Below, in pieces: positions 17,890 through 26,278 of a DNA stretch of 64,000 nt. The stretch is from Pseudomonas putida (lineage in GTDB: Bacteria > Pseudomonadota > Gammaproteobacteria > Pseudomonadales > Pseudomonadaceae). How positions within the stretch are numbered: the first letter of the stretch is position 1; each line of letters opens with the position of its first letter. The DNA lies in contig NZ_CP113097.1 of the NCBI RefSeq assembly GCF_026625125.1, positions 3,038,001 through 3,102,000 on the forward strand. Reading direction: 5' to 3'. The notes beneath the pieces are model-generated. The model had not been told where the DNA came from. It saw only the letters and a list, made by a program, of their open reading frames with translations, and ran no database searches. A program made the position numbers and the translations under genes.

Positions 17890-18804
17890 TTAGCCTTCCT
17901 GCAAGGCCCGAGGCCGTCCGCTACGCTGCTCATCCGCGCCTTGCAGCGCCTTCTGCAACTGGAAGTCGAACTTCAGTTCGGCAAAACGGCCGTCGGCCCC
18001 CTCCCGGAACACCACCTCACCGACCAGCCCATCGCGCGTGGCATAGGCGAAGTCATCCCACAGGTACTTGTCACCAGACAGGTTGATCTGGGTGGTCAGG
18101 TGCCGATGCCCCGGCGCCGAGATGAAGAAGTGCACATGCGCCGGGCGCTGGCCGTGCCGGCCCAACAGGTCCAGACATTCCTGGGTCGGCCCCTGCGGGT
18201 CGCAGCCGTAGCCCGAGGGCACGATGGAGCGCGCGCGGTAGCGGCCTTCGGCGTCGGTGACGATGCGCCGGCGCAGGTTGTAGTCGGACTGGCCAGGGTC
18301 GAAGAACGAGTAAGTGCCTCGGGTGTTGGCATGCCACAGGTCAACCACGGCGCCGGCCAGCGGCTGGCCCTGTGGGCCGAGCACCTGGCCTTCGAGGAAC
18401 ATAACCGTGGCCACACCCTCCTCGCTGCCGTCATCCATGCGCACCTGGCCCTGGGCAATCGGCGCGCCGGCAACGTACAGCGGGCCTTCGATGGTGCGCG
18501 GGGTGCCGCCGCTCAGGCCTGCCTCGGCATCCTTGGCATCCTGCAGCAGGTCGAGAAAGTGCTCGATGCCCAGCCCCGCTACCAGAAGCCCGGCCTCGCC
18601 CCGCGCGCCAAGGCGGTTGAGGTAGTCCACCGCCAGCCAGAACTCGTCCTCACTGATTTCCAGGTCTTCGATCAGGCGTGCGGTGTCTTGCAGCACACGC
18701 TGAATGATACGTTTGAGGCGTGGGCTGCCGTCGTCGTTGCCAAAGCCTGCTGCTTCTTCGAAAAACTTCTGGGCGTCGGCAGTGTGGGAAATTCTCACGG
18801 TCAT
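17890..18804 (-). CDS. catA: Catechol 1,2-dioxygenase (ben-linked CatA2)
   Basis: An intradiol Fe(III) dioxygenase that opens catechol to cis,cis-muconate. It is 304 aa from the ATG at 18804 (MTVRISHTADAQKFFEEAAG), preferred over one three codons upstream because GAGATGAG then lies at ribosome-site distance and family members start this way. Iron ligands are visible as Tyr in GPLYVAGAP, Tyr in PSGYGCDP, and two His in RPAHVHFF. It sits between benK and benE, so the cluster carries its own catechol dioxygenase beside any catBCA locus elsewhere. The extra copy is known to widen tolerance to catechol in P. putida. Confidence 0.93.
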   Translation of the reverse strand: MTVRISHTADAQKFFEEAAGFGNDDGSPRLKRIIQRVLQDTARLIEDLEISEDEFWLAVDYLNRLGARGEAGLLVAGLGIEHFLDLLQDAKDAEAGLSGGTPRTIEGPLYVAGAPIAQGQVRMDDGSEEGVATVMFLEGQVLGPQGQPLAGAVVDLWHANTRGTYSFFDPGQSDYNLRRRIVTDAEGRYRARSIVPSGYGCDPQGPTQECLDLLGRHGQRPAHVHFFISAPGHRHLTTQINLSGDKYLWDDFAYATRDGLVGEVVFREGADGRFAELKFDFQLQKALQGADEQRSGRPRALQEG

Positions 18805-18923
18805 GATGCTCATCTCGTCTTGTTGTTGTGCCTAAGGCGTGTTGCAGCAGTCGTCGCCGTGGATCGACCACGAGTGACGACACAGGCCGTCGAGCAGGAT
18901 GTCCCTTCAGGGATACAGAAGGT

Positions 18924-20246
18924 TCAGGCCGTCACGGACAAGGCGTGACGCCGGCTGCTGGCCAGGTGCACGGCCATGGCCAGGGCGGCGATTGCGCCGG
19001 GAATGGCGAAGGCGATGAAATTGAGTTGCAGCGGCAGGTTGATGCCCATCAGCGCACCGCCCAGCAGTGGCCCGACAATGGCGCCGTTGCGGCCTATGCC
19101 CGAGGCCCAGCCCAGGCCGGTGGAGCGCACCGCCAGGCCGTAAAGCTGGGCAGCACCGGCGTACAGCAGGATCTGCGTGCCAATGGTGGTGGCGCCGGCG
19201 ATGAAGATCAGCAGGTACAGCACCGGCATTGGGCTGTTGACCCCGAGCAGGCTGATCGATATTGCAGCTGCCAGGAAAAACGCGACTTTCACTTTCACCA
19301 GGTTGTAGCGGTCGCCCAGCCAGCCTCCCAGGATTGCCCCGGCCATGCCGCCGAAGTTCAGTGCCAGCAGGAAGGACAGGCTCGAGCCCAGGCTGTAACC
19401 GGCGTTGGCCATCAGTTTCGGCAGCCACGAGCTGAGCGCGTAGACCATCAGCAAGCAGCAGAAAAACGCCAGCCACAGGGCCAGGGTGCGGGTTGCCAGG
19501 CCGTTACGGAACAGGTCCAGCACAGAGCCACCCTTGGATTGACGGTCATTGGCCTGCAACTGGTCGTCAGCATGCACATCGCAGTCAGGGTCGAGGCGCT
19601 TGAGCAACGTGCGCGCCTCGTCGGTACGGCCCTGGCGCACCAGAAAGCCGATCGATTCGGGCAGGTAATACAGGATCACCGGCAACAGCAGCAGCGGCAC
19701 TGCGGCGGCGAAGAACATCGACTCCCAGCCAAAGCGCGGCAGCATGAAGATGCCCACGCCTGCCGAAAGCATGCCGCCCAGCGAATAGCCACTGAACATG
19801 ATTGCCACCAGCGTGCTGCGCAGGCGCTTGGGCGCGTATTCATTCATCAACGCTACGGCATTGGGCATCAGGCCGCCGCAGCCAAGGCCGGCGATGAAGC
19901 GATAGATGCCGAACTCGCTGGGGCTGCTGGCGAAGCCGTTGAGGATGGTCGCCCCCGAGAACAGGGCGAAACAGAGGGCAATCCCTTTCTTGCGCCCGAT
20001 GCGGTCGGCCAGGCTGCCAAAGGCCAGGGCACCGAACATCATGCCGAACAGCGCATAGCTGCCCAGGGCGCCGGCCTGCAACGGGGTCAAGCCCCATTCT
20101 TTCATGATGACTGGCAGTACCACGCCGTAGATGAACAGGTCGTAGCCGTCGAAGACCAGCAGCAGGCCGCACCAGGCCATGACCATCCAGTGGAAGGCGG
20201 TGAAACGGGCGTTGTCGATGATCGGGTGAACGTCAAGGGTTCGCAT
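18924..20246 (-). CDS. benK: MFS benzoate transporter BenK
   Basis: A 440-aa MFS permease of the aromatic acid:H+ symporter family. The N-terminal segment FTAFHWMVMAWCGLLLVFDG carries the family's TM1 DGYD motif (FDGYDLFIYG), and the loop 2-3 motif is GSLADRIGRKKG. Twelve transmembrane segments are evident, with a charged central loop (residues 210-240). It is encoded after benD and before catA in the minus-strand ben cluster, matching benK of P. putida. It imports benzoate with protons. Confidence 0.92.
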   Translation of the reverse strand: MRTLDVHPIIDNARFTAFHWMVMAWCGLLLVFDGYDLFIYGVVLPVIMKEWGLTPLQAGALGSYALFGMMFGALAFGSLADRIGRKKGIALCFALFSGATILNGFASSPSEFGIYRFIAGLGCGGLMPNAVALMNEYAPKRLRSTLVAIMFSGYSLGGMLSAGVGIFMLPRFGWESMFFAAAVPLLLLPVILYYLPESIGFLVRQGRTDEARTLLKRLDPDCDVHADDQLQANDRQSKGGSVLDLFRNGLATRTLALWLAFFCCLLMVYALSSWLPKLMANAGYSLGSSLSFLLALNFGGMAGAILGGWLGDRYNLVKVKVAFFLAAAISISLLGVNSPMPVLYLLIFIAGATTIGTQILLYAGAAQLYGLAVRSTGLGWASGIGRNGAIVGPLLGGALMGINLPLQLNFIAFAIPGAIAALAMAVHLASSRRHALSVTA

Positions 20247-20300
20247 GGCATGTGTCTCTGTTGTTTTTGTTGTGGAGTAAAACTGCCTTTGGGGTGCTGC

Positions 20301-21062
20301 TCAGCCGAGGTCGCCGCCCCCCACCGGCAGGGTCACACCAGTGATGTAGGAGGCTTCGTCGCTGGCCAGGAAAAGGATCGCGCCAACCTGTTCGTCAATG
20401 CTGCCGTAGCGGTGCATCAGGCTGCTGTCCAGGGTCTGGTCGACAATCTGCTGGTACCAGCGCTTGTCCTGCTCGCTCTGCGCGGCCTCATTGCGTGGCA
20501 CCCGCCGGGGTGGCGCCTCAGTGCCGCCAGGGGCGGTGGCGTTGACGCGGATGCCGCGGCCGGCGGTCTCGAACGCAAGGCAGGCGGTGAGTGCGTTGAC
20601 GCCGCCTTTGGCGGCGCCGTACGGCACACGGTTGACGCCGCGGGTGGCAATCGAGGAAACGTTGACGATGGCGCCACTGCCGCGTTCGAGCATGTAGGGG
20701 AGCGCCGCGTGGCAGCACCACAGCGTGGGGAACAGCGAGCGGCGGACTTCGGCTTCGATCTGCGCCACTTCATAGTGTTCGAACGGCTTGGCCCAGAGGG
20801 TGCCGCCGACGTTGTTGACCAGAATGTCGATGCGACCGAACGCCTCCACCGCCGAGGCCATGACGCGGGCGCAGTCGGTGTATTGCTCAAGGTCGGCGGT
20901 GAGTGTCAGCACGCCCTCCCCGGCCAGTTCGTGAACCAGTTCGGAGCGGTCCACAGCAACCACCTGCGCGCCCTCGGCCTTGAGCCGCCAGCACACGCCA
21001 CGGCCGATGCCTTGGGCGGCGCCGGTGACCAGGGCTACTTTGTTATGGAATCGGTTGTTCAT
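20301..21062 (-). CDS. benD: Benzoate diol (1,6-dihydroxycyclohexadiene carboxylate) dehydrogenase BenD
   Basis: A 253-aa short-chain dehydrogenase. It has the NAD motif VTGAAQGIGRGV, NNVGG, and the catalytic pair in YGAAKGG with the upstream Ser in VNVSSIAT. It converts the cis-diol acid made by BenABC to catechol, CO2 and NADH. It lies 168 nt downstream of benC, unlike the overlapping benA-benB junction. That gap holds a strong intrinsic terminator and a REP element, so benD expression may depend on read-through or a separate promoter. The assignment is firm from motif and position. Confidence 0.93.
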   Translation of the reverse strand: MNNRFHNKVALVTGAAQGIGRGVCWRLKAEGAQVVAVDRSELVHELAGEGVLTLTADLEQYTDCARVMASAVEAFGRIDILVNNVGGTLWAKPFEHYEVAQIEAEVRRSLFPTLWCCHAALPYMLERGSGAIVNVSSIATRGVNRVPYGAAKGGVNALTACLAFETAGRGIRVNATAPGGTEAPPRRVPRNEAAQSEQDKRWYQQIVDQTLDSSLMHRYGSIDEQVGAILFLASDEASYITGVTLPVGGGDLG

Positions 21063-21117
21063 CTGCTACTTCCTTATCCTGTTTTCAGGCGCAACCTTGC
21101 CTTGCCTGCACTGGCCC

Positions 21118-21144
21118 GATCGCCGGCAAGCCGGCGTTCACAGG
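21118..21144. repeat. REP element between benC and benD
   Basis: A palindromic sequence with core CGCCGGCAAGCCGGCG matches the REP cores elsewhere in the window (6881-6900, 7091-7110, 34641-34668). It lies between the benC terminator and the benD start. Confidence 0.7.
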
Positions 21145-21183
21145 TACAGCGGTGCTATCAGGCCCAACTGCCGGCTTTGGAAG

Positions 21184-21220
21184 AAAAAAAGGCCACCTTC
21201 ACCCGCACGATGGGGTGGCC
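21184..21220 (-). terminator. Intrinsic terminator after benC
   Basis: On the minus strand, GGCCACC (21220-21214) pairs with GGTGGCC (21197-21191) around a 16-nt loop and is followed directly by seven T residues. It starts 11 nt after the benC stop codon and before benD. It has the classical rho-independent form and should reduce transcription into benD-benK-catA-benE-benF. Confidence 0.75.
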
Positions 21221-21230
21221 CCAAGGAAAC

Positions 21231-22244
21231 TCAGGCTGCGGCTGCAGCGAACTTCTCGTAGTAGAAGTTGGCCGGTGTGATGCCCTGCTCGCGGATGTAC
21301 TGGCTGACCGCCTCGACCATCGGTGGCGGGCCGCACAGGTACACATCGACATCGCCATCGTTGAGGTGGCACGGCGCGATGTGCTGGGTCACGTAGCCCT
21401 TTTGCGGGTACTGGCTTTCGGGGTTGGCCACGCAGGCGCTGAAGGTGAAGTTGGGGATGCGCGCAGCCAGGGCGTGCAAACGGTCCAGCTCGACGAGGTC
21501 GAAATCATTGGTCACCCCATAGATCAGGTGCAGGGGATGCTCGCTGCCCTGTTCGGCGATCTTTTCCAGCATCGCCGTGAACGGTGCCAGGCCCGTGCCA
21601 CCGGCCAGCAGCAGCAAGGGGCGCTGGATCGGGCGCAGGTAGAAGCTGCCCAGGGGCCCGGCCAGGCTCATGTTGTCGCCGGCCTTGGCCAGGCTGGTGA
21701 GGAAGCTGCTCATCAGCCCGCCCGGCACGTTGCGGATCAGGAAACTGACCTCACCGTCCTTCTGCAACGAACTGAAGGAGTAGGCGCGACTCTGGTCGCT
21801 GCCCGGCACCGTGAGGTTGACGTACTGCCCGGGCAGGAAAGCCAGCCTGTTCAGCGATTCACCCTTGATCGACAGGGCGATGGTACTGGCTGACAACTGG
21901 CGTACATCACTGATGGCGGCCTGGAAGCTCGCCTGTTCGGTCTTGCACAGTTGCGAAGATGCCGGGATGCGTACCACGCAGTCGCTTTCGGCGCGCATCT
22001 GGCATGTCAGTACATAGCCTTCGGCGATTTCGTCTTCACTGAGGGCGTCTTCGATGAAGTTGTCGCCCAGGTCATAACGGCCGGATTCGGCCTTGCACTT
22101 GCATGTACCGCAGGCGCCATCGCGGCAGTCCAGCGGAATATTGATGCCTTGGCGGTAAGCGGCGTCGGCCACGGTTTCATGGCCGCTGGCCTCGATGAAG
22201 CGGGTTACCCCGTCTTCGAAATTAAGCGCGATCTGGAAGCTCAT
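21231..22244 (-). CDS. benC: Benzoate dioxygenase reductase BenC
   Basis: A 337-aa electron-transfer reductase for the benzoate 1,2-dioxygenase. The N-terminal plant-type [2Fe-2S] ferredoxin domain has CRDGACGTCKC and the later Cys in YVLTCQM. An FAD domain follows (RAYSFSS), then an NAD domain (LLAGGTGLAPF, YLCGPPPMV). The ATG at 22244 (MSFQIALNFEDGVTRF) is preceded by GAGGTG; a longer frame upstream is not needed. It passes NADH electrons to the BenAB Rieske oxygenase. It follows benB after about 70 nt. Confidence 0.95.
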   Translation of the reverse strand: MSFQIALNFEDGVTRFIEASGHETVADAAYRQGINIPLDCRDGACGTCKCKAESGRYDLGDNFIEDALSEDEIAEGYVLTCQMRAESDCVVRIPASSQLCKTEQASFQAAISDVRQLSASTIALSIKGESLNRLAFLPGQYVNLTVPGSDQSRAYSFSSLQKDGEVSFLIRNVPGGLMSSFLTSLAKAGDNMSLAGPLGSFYLRPIQRPLLLLAGGTGLAPFTAMLEKIAEQGSEHPLHLIYGVTNDFDLVELDRLHALAARIPNFTFSACVANPESQYPQKGYVTQHIAPCHLNDGDVDVYLCGPPPMVEAVSQYIREQGITPANFYYEKFAAAAA

Positions 22245-22314
22245 GTTGCACCTCGCGGGCGAACCTGGCCACGGTGCGCCATGGGGCACACCGGGCCGTT
22301 CGCGTAACCTCGGT

Positions 22315-22800
22315 TCAGATGTGGTAGATGTCGATGACCTGGCGCACGTAGTCGTTCTTCAGCACCACCTTCTTGGCCTTGATCAGCGGCTGTTCGCCGC
22401 GCAGGTCCAAGGTGTAGAAGCTCGTACCGAAGTAGCTGTCGGTGGTCTTGTAGCGAAAGCTCAACGTGTGCCAGTTGAAGCGCACCTGGCAATGACCCTC
22501 GCCCTGCTCGACGATCTCGATGTTGCTGATGTTGTGCGAGGTGCGGGTGTCGGGCACGGTCGCGCTGGAACGCTCGGTCTTGATGCGGAACACCCGGTCC
22601 TCGAGGCCGCCACGGTTGCCGTACCAGATCAGCGAGATCTCGCTTTGCGGGTCGGTCGTCAGGCGGTCGTCGTCATCCCAGGCAGGCATCCAGAAGCTTG
22701 CGTCGCTGGCATACAATTCCAGCCACTGGTCCCACTGTGCATCGTCCAGGTAGCGCGCTTCGCGGTACAGGAAGTCGCGCACGGTCTCATGAAGGCTCAT
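22315..22800 (-). CDS. benB: Benzoate 1,2-dioxygenase small (beta) subunit BenB
   Basis: A 161-aa beta subunit of the ring-hydroxylating dioxygenase, an SnoaL/NTF2-like fold that builds the alpha3beta3 hexamer. The ATG at 22800 overlaps the benA stop codon by 4 nt (ATGA), so translation is coupled. Typical features are the opening [20 protein letters not shown] and [19 protein letters not shown]. It has no cofactor of its own. Confidence 0.95.
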   Translation of the reverse strand: MSLHETVRDFLYREARYLDDAQWDQWLELYASDASFWMPAWDDDDRLTTDPQSEISLIWYGNRGGLEDRVFRIKTERSSATVPDTRTSHNISNIEIVEQGEGHCQVRFNWHTLSFRYKTTDSYFGTSFYTLDLRGEQPLIKAKKVVLKNDYVRQVIDIYHI

Positions 22801-24155
22801 TGCACGGCCTCCACGGGGATCAGTCGCTGCTCGTCCTCGAGGGCCTTGAGCATGGTGTCCTGCCAGTACTTGTGCTGCAGGACGAACAGGCCCTCGTCCT
22901 CGGTACGCACGCCCGACAGCAGCGGGCTGAGCTCGATTTCGCGGGCGGCCTCGTCGGCGCCCTCGACCCAGTGTGCCGCGCCACGCGACATGTCGTTCCA
23001 TCCGGTACCACCGCCGTAACCGGTTTGGCACGAGCGGAATTCCTCGAGATCGTCCGGCGTGGCCATGCCACTGACGTTGAAGAAGTCTTCGTACTGCCGA
23101 ATGCGGCTGGCCCGGGCCTCGGCGCTCTCACCTTTGGGCGCGATGCAGTAGATGGTGATTTCGGTCTTGTTCACCGATATCGGCCGCGCGATGCGGATCT
23201 GCGAGCTGAACTGGTCCATCAGGTAGACGTTGGGGTACAGGCACAGGTTGCGCGAGTTCTCGATCATCCAGTCGGCACGAGCCTGGCCGAAGTCTGCGGC
23301 GAGTTGTTCGCGGCGCTCGAAGGCCGGGCGGTCTTCGGGATTGGCCCAGCGGGTCCACAGCAGCAGGTGGCCGTGGTCGAAGGAGTAGAAACCACCCCCC
23401 TGCTTGGCCCATGCACCCGCGCTCATGGTCTTGATCTCTTCACCCGCTTCGCGCTGCTTGCGCTGGTTCTGGGTGGCGGCGTAGTTCCAGTGCACGGAGC
23501 TCACATGGTAGCCATCGGCGCCGTTCTCGGCGGTCAGCTTCCAGTTGCCTTCGTAGATGTACGAACTGGCCCCGCGCAGCACCTCCAGGCCCTCGGGGGA
23601 CTGGTCAACGATCATGTCGATGATCTTGGCCGACTCGCCCAGGTGTTCGGCCAGCGGTTTGACATCGGCATTGAGGCTGCCGAACAGGAAGCCACGGTAG
23701 GATTCGAACCGGGCAACCTTGGTCAGGTCATGGGAGCCGTCGCAGTTGAAACTGTCGGGGTAGCCGGCGTTGCTCGGGTCTTTGACCTTGAGCAGTTTGC
23801 CGCTGTTGTTGAAGGTCCAGCCATGGAACGGGCAGGTATAGCTTGCGCGGTTTCCGCGCTTGTGCCGGCAGAGCATGGCACCGCGGTGGCTGCAGGCATT
23901 GAGGAACGCATTGAGTTCACCGTCTTTGTTGCGCGCGATGAAGATCGGCTGGCGCCCCATGGACAGGGTGAGGAAGTCGTTTTTTTCGGGGATCTGGCTT
24001 TCGTGAGCCAGGTAGATCCAGTTGCCCTCGAAGATGTGTTTCATCTCCAGGTCGAACAGGCGTGGGTCGGTGAACATCTCGCGCTTGCAGCGATAGATGC
24101 CCTTTTCACGGTCGTCCTCGAGCATGGCATTGAGGTAGTCGAATCCCAGGGACAT
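22797..24155 (-). CDS. benA: Benzoate 1,2-dioxygenase large (alpha) subunit BenA
   Basis: A 452-aa catalytic subunit. The ATG at 24155 ([19 protein letters not shown]) is preferred to one five codons upstream because GGAG lies 8-9 nt before it. The Rieske cluster ligands are C88/H90 (CSHRG) and C108/H111 (CPFHGW). The mononuclear iron site is seen in [14 protein letters not shown]. With BenB and BenC it adds O2 to benzoate, giving the cis-1,2-diol acid. It is the first gene of the cluster and has an upstream BenR/XylS-type operator. benR itself is not next to it. Confidence 0.95.
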   Translation of the reverse strand: MSLGFDYLNAMLEDDREKGIYRCKREMFTDPRLFDLEMKHIFEGNWIYLAHESQIPEKNDFLTLSMGRQPIFIARNKDGELNAFLNACSHRGAMLCRHKRGNRASYTCPFHGWTFNNSGKLLKVKDPSNAGYPDSFNCDGSHDLTKVARFESYRGFLFGSLNADVKPLAEHLGESAKIIDMIVDQSPEGLEVLRGASSYIYEGNWKLTAENGADGYHVSSVHWNYAATQNQRKQREAGEEIKTMSAGAWAKQGGGFYSFDHGHLLLWTRWANPEDRPAFERREQLAADFGQARADWMIENSRNLCLYPNVYLMDQFSSQIRIARPISVNKTEITIYCIAPKGESAEARASRIRQYEDFFNVSGMATPDDLEEFRSCQTGYGGGTGWNDMSRGAAHWVEGADEAAREIELSPLLSGVRTEDEGLFVLQHKYWQDTMLKALEDEQRLIPVEAVQ

Positions 24156-24218
24156 GGCCAGGGTCTCCATTGTTATTGTTCAGACCGGGTCAGGTTAGGG
24201 CAGAGATTCGAGGGCGAA

Positions 24219-24254
24219 TATCCAGATCGTGCACGTGGCTATCCAGTTCCTGCA
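24219..24254 (-). promoter_or_regulatory. Two-site BenR/XylS-type operator upstream of benA
   Basis: On the minus strand two direct half-sites fit TGCA-N6-GGNTA: TGCAGGAACTGGATA (24254-24240) and TGCACGATCTGGATA (24233-24219). They are separated by 6 bp, giving the 21-bp period known for XylS at Pm and BenR at the benA promoter. The proximal site ends 64 nt before the benA ATG. A TAACCT hexamer about 20 nt further downstream could be the -10. Confidence 0.85.
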
Positions 24255-24384
24255 GGCCTGTGGCCCGCTGGGTGCGGCGCCTTGGCCCGGCCAAGGCGAA
24301 TGACGTTTGTGCAGCCATCGCAATTATCCATTGAACGCGCCGTGCCACCTGAAGTAAGCTCGGGCTCATCAACTGGAGAGCAAC

Positions 24385-24504
24385 ATGCCGAAACACCCCC
24401 GCAACCACGCCAACCACACCGGTCGCAACCTGCGCCCTGTGCTGGCCGTTGCCGGCTGCAAGGCTGTTGCCTGCTTTTATTTTGGGTATTGGTTTAGCCA
24501 CTAG
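24385..24504 (+). CDS. Leader peptide with terminal aromatic run (aro attenuator)
   Basis: A 39-codon open frame preceded by CTGGAGAG. The peptide begins MPKHPRNHANHTGRN and ends CFYFGYWFSH, placing three Phe... four counting the last, two Tyr and one Trp codon within the final ten residues. A hairpin and then a strong terminator follow directly. This is the architecture of amino-acid attenuators such as pheA, trp and aroF leaders in gammaproteobacteria. The downstream enzyme is DAHP synthase, the first step toward these same amino acids. The peptide itself probably has no other function. Confidence 0.75.
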   Translation: MPKHPRNHANHTGRNLRPVLAVAGCKAVACFYFGYWFSH

Positions 24505-24529
24505 GCGCCGCTGATACCCACACGGCGCC
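24483..24529 (+). promoter_or_regulatory. Attenuator alternative stems
   Basis: Two pairings compete. TGGGTAT (24483-24489), inside the aromatic codon run, pairs with ATACCCA (24514-24520). GGCGCCG (24504-24510) pairs with CGGCGCC (24523-24529), whose loop contains that same ATACCCA. A ribosome stalled at the Phe/Tyr/Trp codons would block the first pairing. Confidence 0.6.
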
Positions 24530-24562
24530 CACTTTCGAGGGCCGCCGAACATGAGAATACTC

Positions 24563-24603
24563 AAACCCCCGGTCGGCTCCCCGACCGGGGGTTTTGCTTT
24601 TCT
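24563..24603 (+). terminator. Rho-independent terminator (attenuator) before aroF
   Basis: A 14-bp perfect stem, AAACCCCCGGTCGG (24563-24576) with CCGACCGGGGGTTT (24581-24594), has loop CTCC and is followed by TTTTGCTTTT. It lies 58 nt after the first leader stop codon and 40 nt before the second leader ORF. Confidence 0.88.
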
Positions 24604-24642
24604 GGCCTTTGAACATTACCGAATCACACTGAGGACACTTTC

Positions 24643-24792
24643 ATGAACTACGCCACTTATTACTACGCAAGCACCTACGCCTGGCGATTTAGCCAATCCC
24701 GCTCGGGCCAGCCTGCCGCCTCCGACCGGTTCGTCCACGGTGGCAATGCTGCAGCCAATCTGAATTCAACGATCAGTCGAACATCTCGATAG
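24643..24792 (+). CDS. Second, Tyr-rich leader peptide upstream of aroF
   Basis: A 49-codon frame preceded by GAGGACACTTTC. It begins MNYATYYYASTYAWRF, with five Tyr, one Trp and one Phe among 16 residues; the remaining 33 residues are unremarkable. It ends 50 nt before the aroF ATG. A GCGGGT/ACCCGC hairpin at 24803-24818 lies between. A second regulatory leader acting by translation or pausing is the likely role; a small expressed protein is possible. Confidence 0.65.
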   Translation: MNYATYYYASTYAWRFSQSRSGQPAASDRFVHGGNAAANLNSTISRTSR

Positions 24793-24842
24793 GGGCCGAC
24801 AGCGCGGGTCAGAACCCGCCGTCCGCCCAGGGAACCTACGCC

Positions 24843-25904
24843 ATGCAAGCCTCGAACCTCGCTCTGCCCCTGACCCAGCCAAACGCTGCCAACACCATCG
24901 TCAGCCGTCGCCTGCCCAGCCCGCACCTGCTCAAGCAGCAGATGCCGCTTCCAATCGAACATGCCCAGCACGTCCAGGCCCAGCGCCAGGCCATTCGCGC
25001 CATCCTCGAAGGCCGCGACCCGCGCCTGCTGGTGGTCGTCGGCCCGTGCTCGATCCACGACCCGCGCTCGGCCCTTGAATACGCCGACCGCCTGGCGGCC
25101 CTGAGCCGCGAAGTCGACGACAAGTTGCTGCTGGTGATGCGCGCCTATGTGGAGAAACCGCGCACCACGGTGGGCTGGAAAGGCCTGGCCTACGACCCGC
25201 ACCTCGATGGCAGCGACGACATGCATGGCGGCATCGCCCTGTCCCGCGGCTTGATGCTGAACATGATCGAACGCGGCCTGCCGATCGCCACCGAGCTGCT
25301 GCAGCCGCTGGTCGCCGGTTACTTCGATGACCTGTTGGGCTGGGCGGCGATTGGCGCGCGTACCACCGAATCGCAGGTCCATCGTGAGATGGTCAGCGGC
25401 CTGGCGTTGCCAGTCGGCTTCAAGAACGGCACCGATGGCGGTGTCGCCATCGCGTGCGACGCGATGCGCAGCGCCGCCGCCGCCCACCGTCATTTCGGCA
25501 TGGATGCGCAAGGGCACCCGGCAATCATCGAGACCCTGGGCAACCCGGACACCCACCTGGTGCTGCGCGGCGGCCACAAAGGCCCGAATTACGACAGCAC
25601 CAGCATTGCCCAAGCCCGCCAAGGGCTGGCCAAAGCGGGATTGCAGGCGCGGATCATGGTTGATTGCAGCCATGCCAACAGTGGCAAGGACCCCGCGCGT
25701 CAGCCGGCGGTGTTCGAGGAGGTGCTGGCCCAGCGCCTGGCCGGCGACATATCGATCGTCGGGGTGATGCTTGAAAGCCACCTTTTCGACGGCTGCCAGG
25801 CGCTGGGCAAAGGCCCGCTGAAGTACGGCGTGTCGATCACCGATGGCTGCCTGGGCTGGGAAGCGACACAAACCCTGCTGCGCGAGGCTGCGACACGTAT
25901 GTAG
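24843..25904 (+). CDS. aroF: 3-Deoxy-7-phosphoheptulonate (DAHP) synthase, class I
   Basis: A 353-aa class I (AroFGH-type) aldolase that joins phosphoenolpyruvate and erythrose 4-phosphate as the first shikimate-pathway step. Family motifs are VVGPCSIHDPRSALEYA, KPRTTVGWKGL, IGARTTESQVHR, GFKNGTDGG and MVDCSHANSGKD. The ATG at 24843 follows AGGGAA. The two leader peptides and the attenuator upstream imply control by charged aromatic tRNAs. Members are also feedback-inhibited by Tyr, Phe or Trp. The inhibitor here cannot be told from sequence. Confidence 0.93.
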   Translation: MQASNLALPLTQPNAANTIVSRRLPSPHLLKQQMPLPIEHAQHVQAQRQAIRAILEGRDPRLLVVVGPCSIHDPRSALEYADRLAALSREVDDKLLLVMRAYVEKPRTTVGWKGLAYDPHLDGSDDMHGGIALSRGLMLNMIERGLPIATELLQPLVAGYFDDLLGWAAIGARTTESQVHREMVSGLALPVGFKNGTDGGVAIACDAMRSAAAAHRHFGMDAQGHPAIIETLGNPDTHLVLRGGHKGPNYDSTSIAQARQGLAKAGLQARIMVDCSHANSGKDPARQPAVFEEVLAQRLAGDISIVGVMLESHLFDGCQALGKGPLKYGVSITDGCLGWEATQTLLREAATRM

Positions 25905-25915
25905 GAGCCGTACAG

Positions 25916-25964
25916 CAAGCCTTGCGAGACTTTTCCCAAGCAAGTGCGCTAGGCTTGCCCTTTT
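25916..25964 (+). terminator. Hairpin after aroF
   Basis: GCAAGCCT (25916-25923) pairs perfectly with AGGCTTGC (25952-25959), and CCTTTT follows. The loop is long (28 nt), so termination strength is uncertain. It separates aroF from the parvulin gene. Confidence 0.4.
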
Positions 25965-25983
25965 CACCCAAGGAGTAGTACCC

Positions 25984-26265
25984 ATGGCACGCGCCACTGC
26001 CCGCCACATCCTCGTCAGCAGCGAAGACAAGTGCAACGAACTGAAAGCCCAGATCGAAGCCGGTGCCGACTTCGCTGAAATCGCCAAAGCCAACTCCACC
26101 TGCCCGTCCAGCCGCCAGGGCGGTGACCTGGGCTCGTTCGGCCCAGGCCAGATGGTCAAGGAGTTCGATACCGTTGTGTTCAGCGCCCCGGTCAACACCG
26201 TGCAAGGCCCGGTCAAGACCCAGTTCGGCTACCACCTGCTGGAAGTGACCAGCCGCCAGGACTAA
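25984..26265 (+). CDS. ppiC: Parvulin peptidyl-prolyl isomerase PpiC (copy 1)
   Basis: A 93-aa single-domain cytoplasmic parvulin without a signal peptide, the size of E. coli PpiC. Conserved features are ARHILVSSEDKCNELKAQIE, the STCPSSRQGGDLGSFGPGQM core and the C-terminal FGYHLLEV. It catalyses cis-trans isomerisation of Xaa-Pro bonds. AAGGAG precedes the ATG. A second stand-alone parvulin is encoded at 36693, sharing only part of its sequence. Confidence 0.93.
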   Translation: MARATARHILVSSEDKCNELKAQIEAGADFAEIAKANSTCPSSRQGGDLGSFGPGQMVKEFDTVVFSAPVNTVQGPVKTQFGYHLLEVTSRQD

Positions 26266-26278
26266 GTCCACGCTGACC

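Noticed and set aside
18828..21893. A 1021-aa plus-strand open frame across benK, benD and benC
   Set aside because: It runs antisense to three well-supported genes with conserved catalytic motifs and spans a terminator and REP. It is a GC-driven artefact.
24190..24564. A 124-aa minus-strand frame upstream of benA as a regulator (benR substitute)
   Set aside because: It overlaps the BenR operator, the leader ORF and the attenuator, and has no helix-turn-helix or AraC motif.
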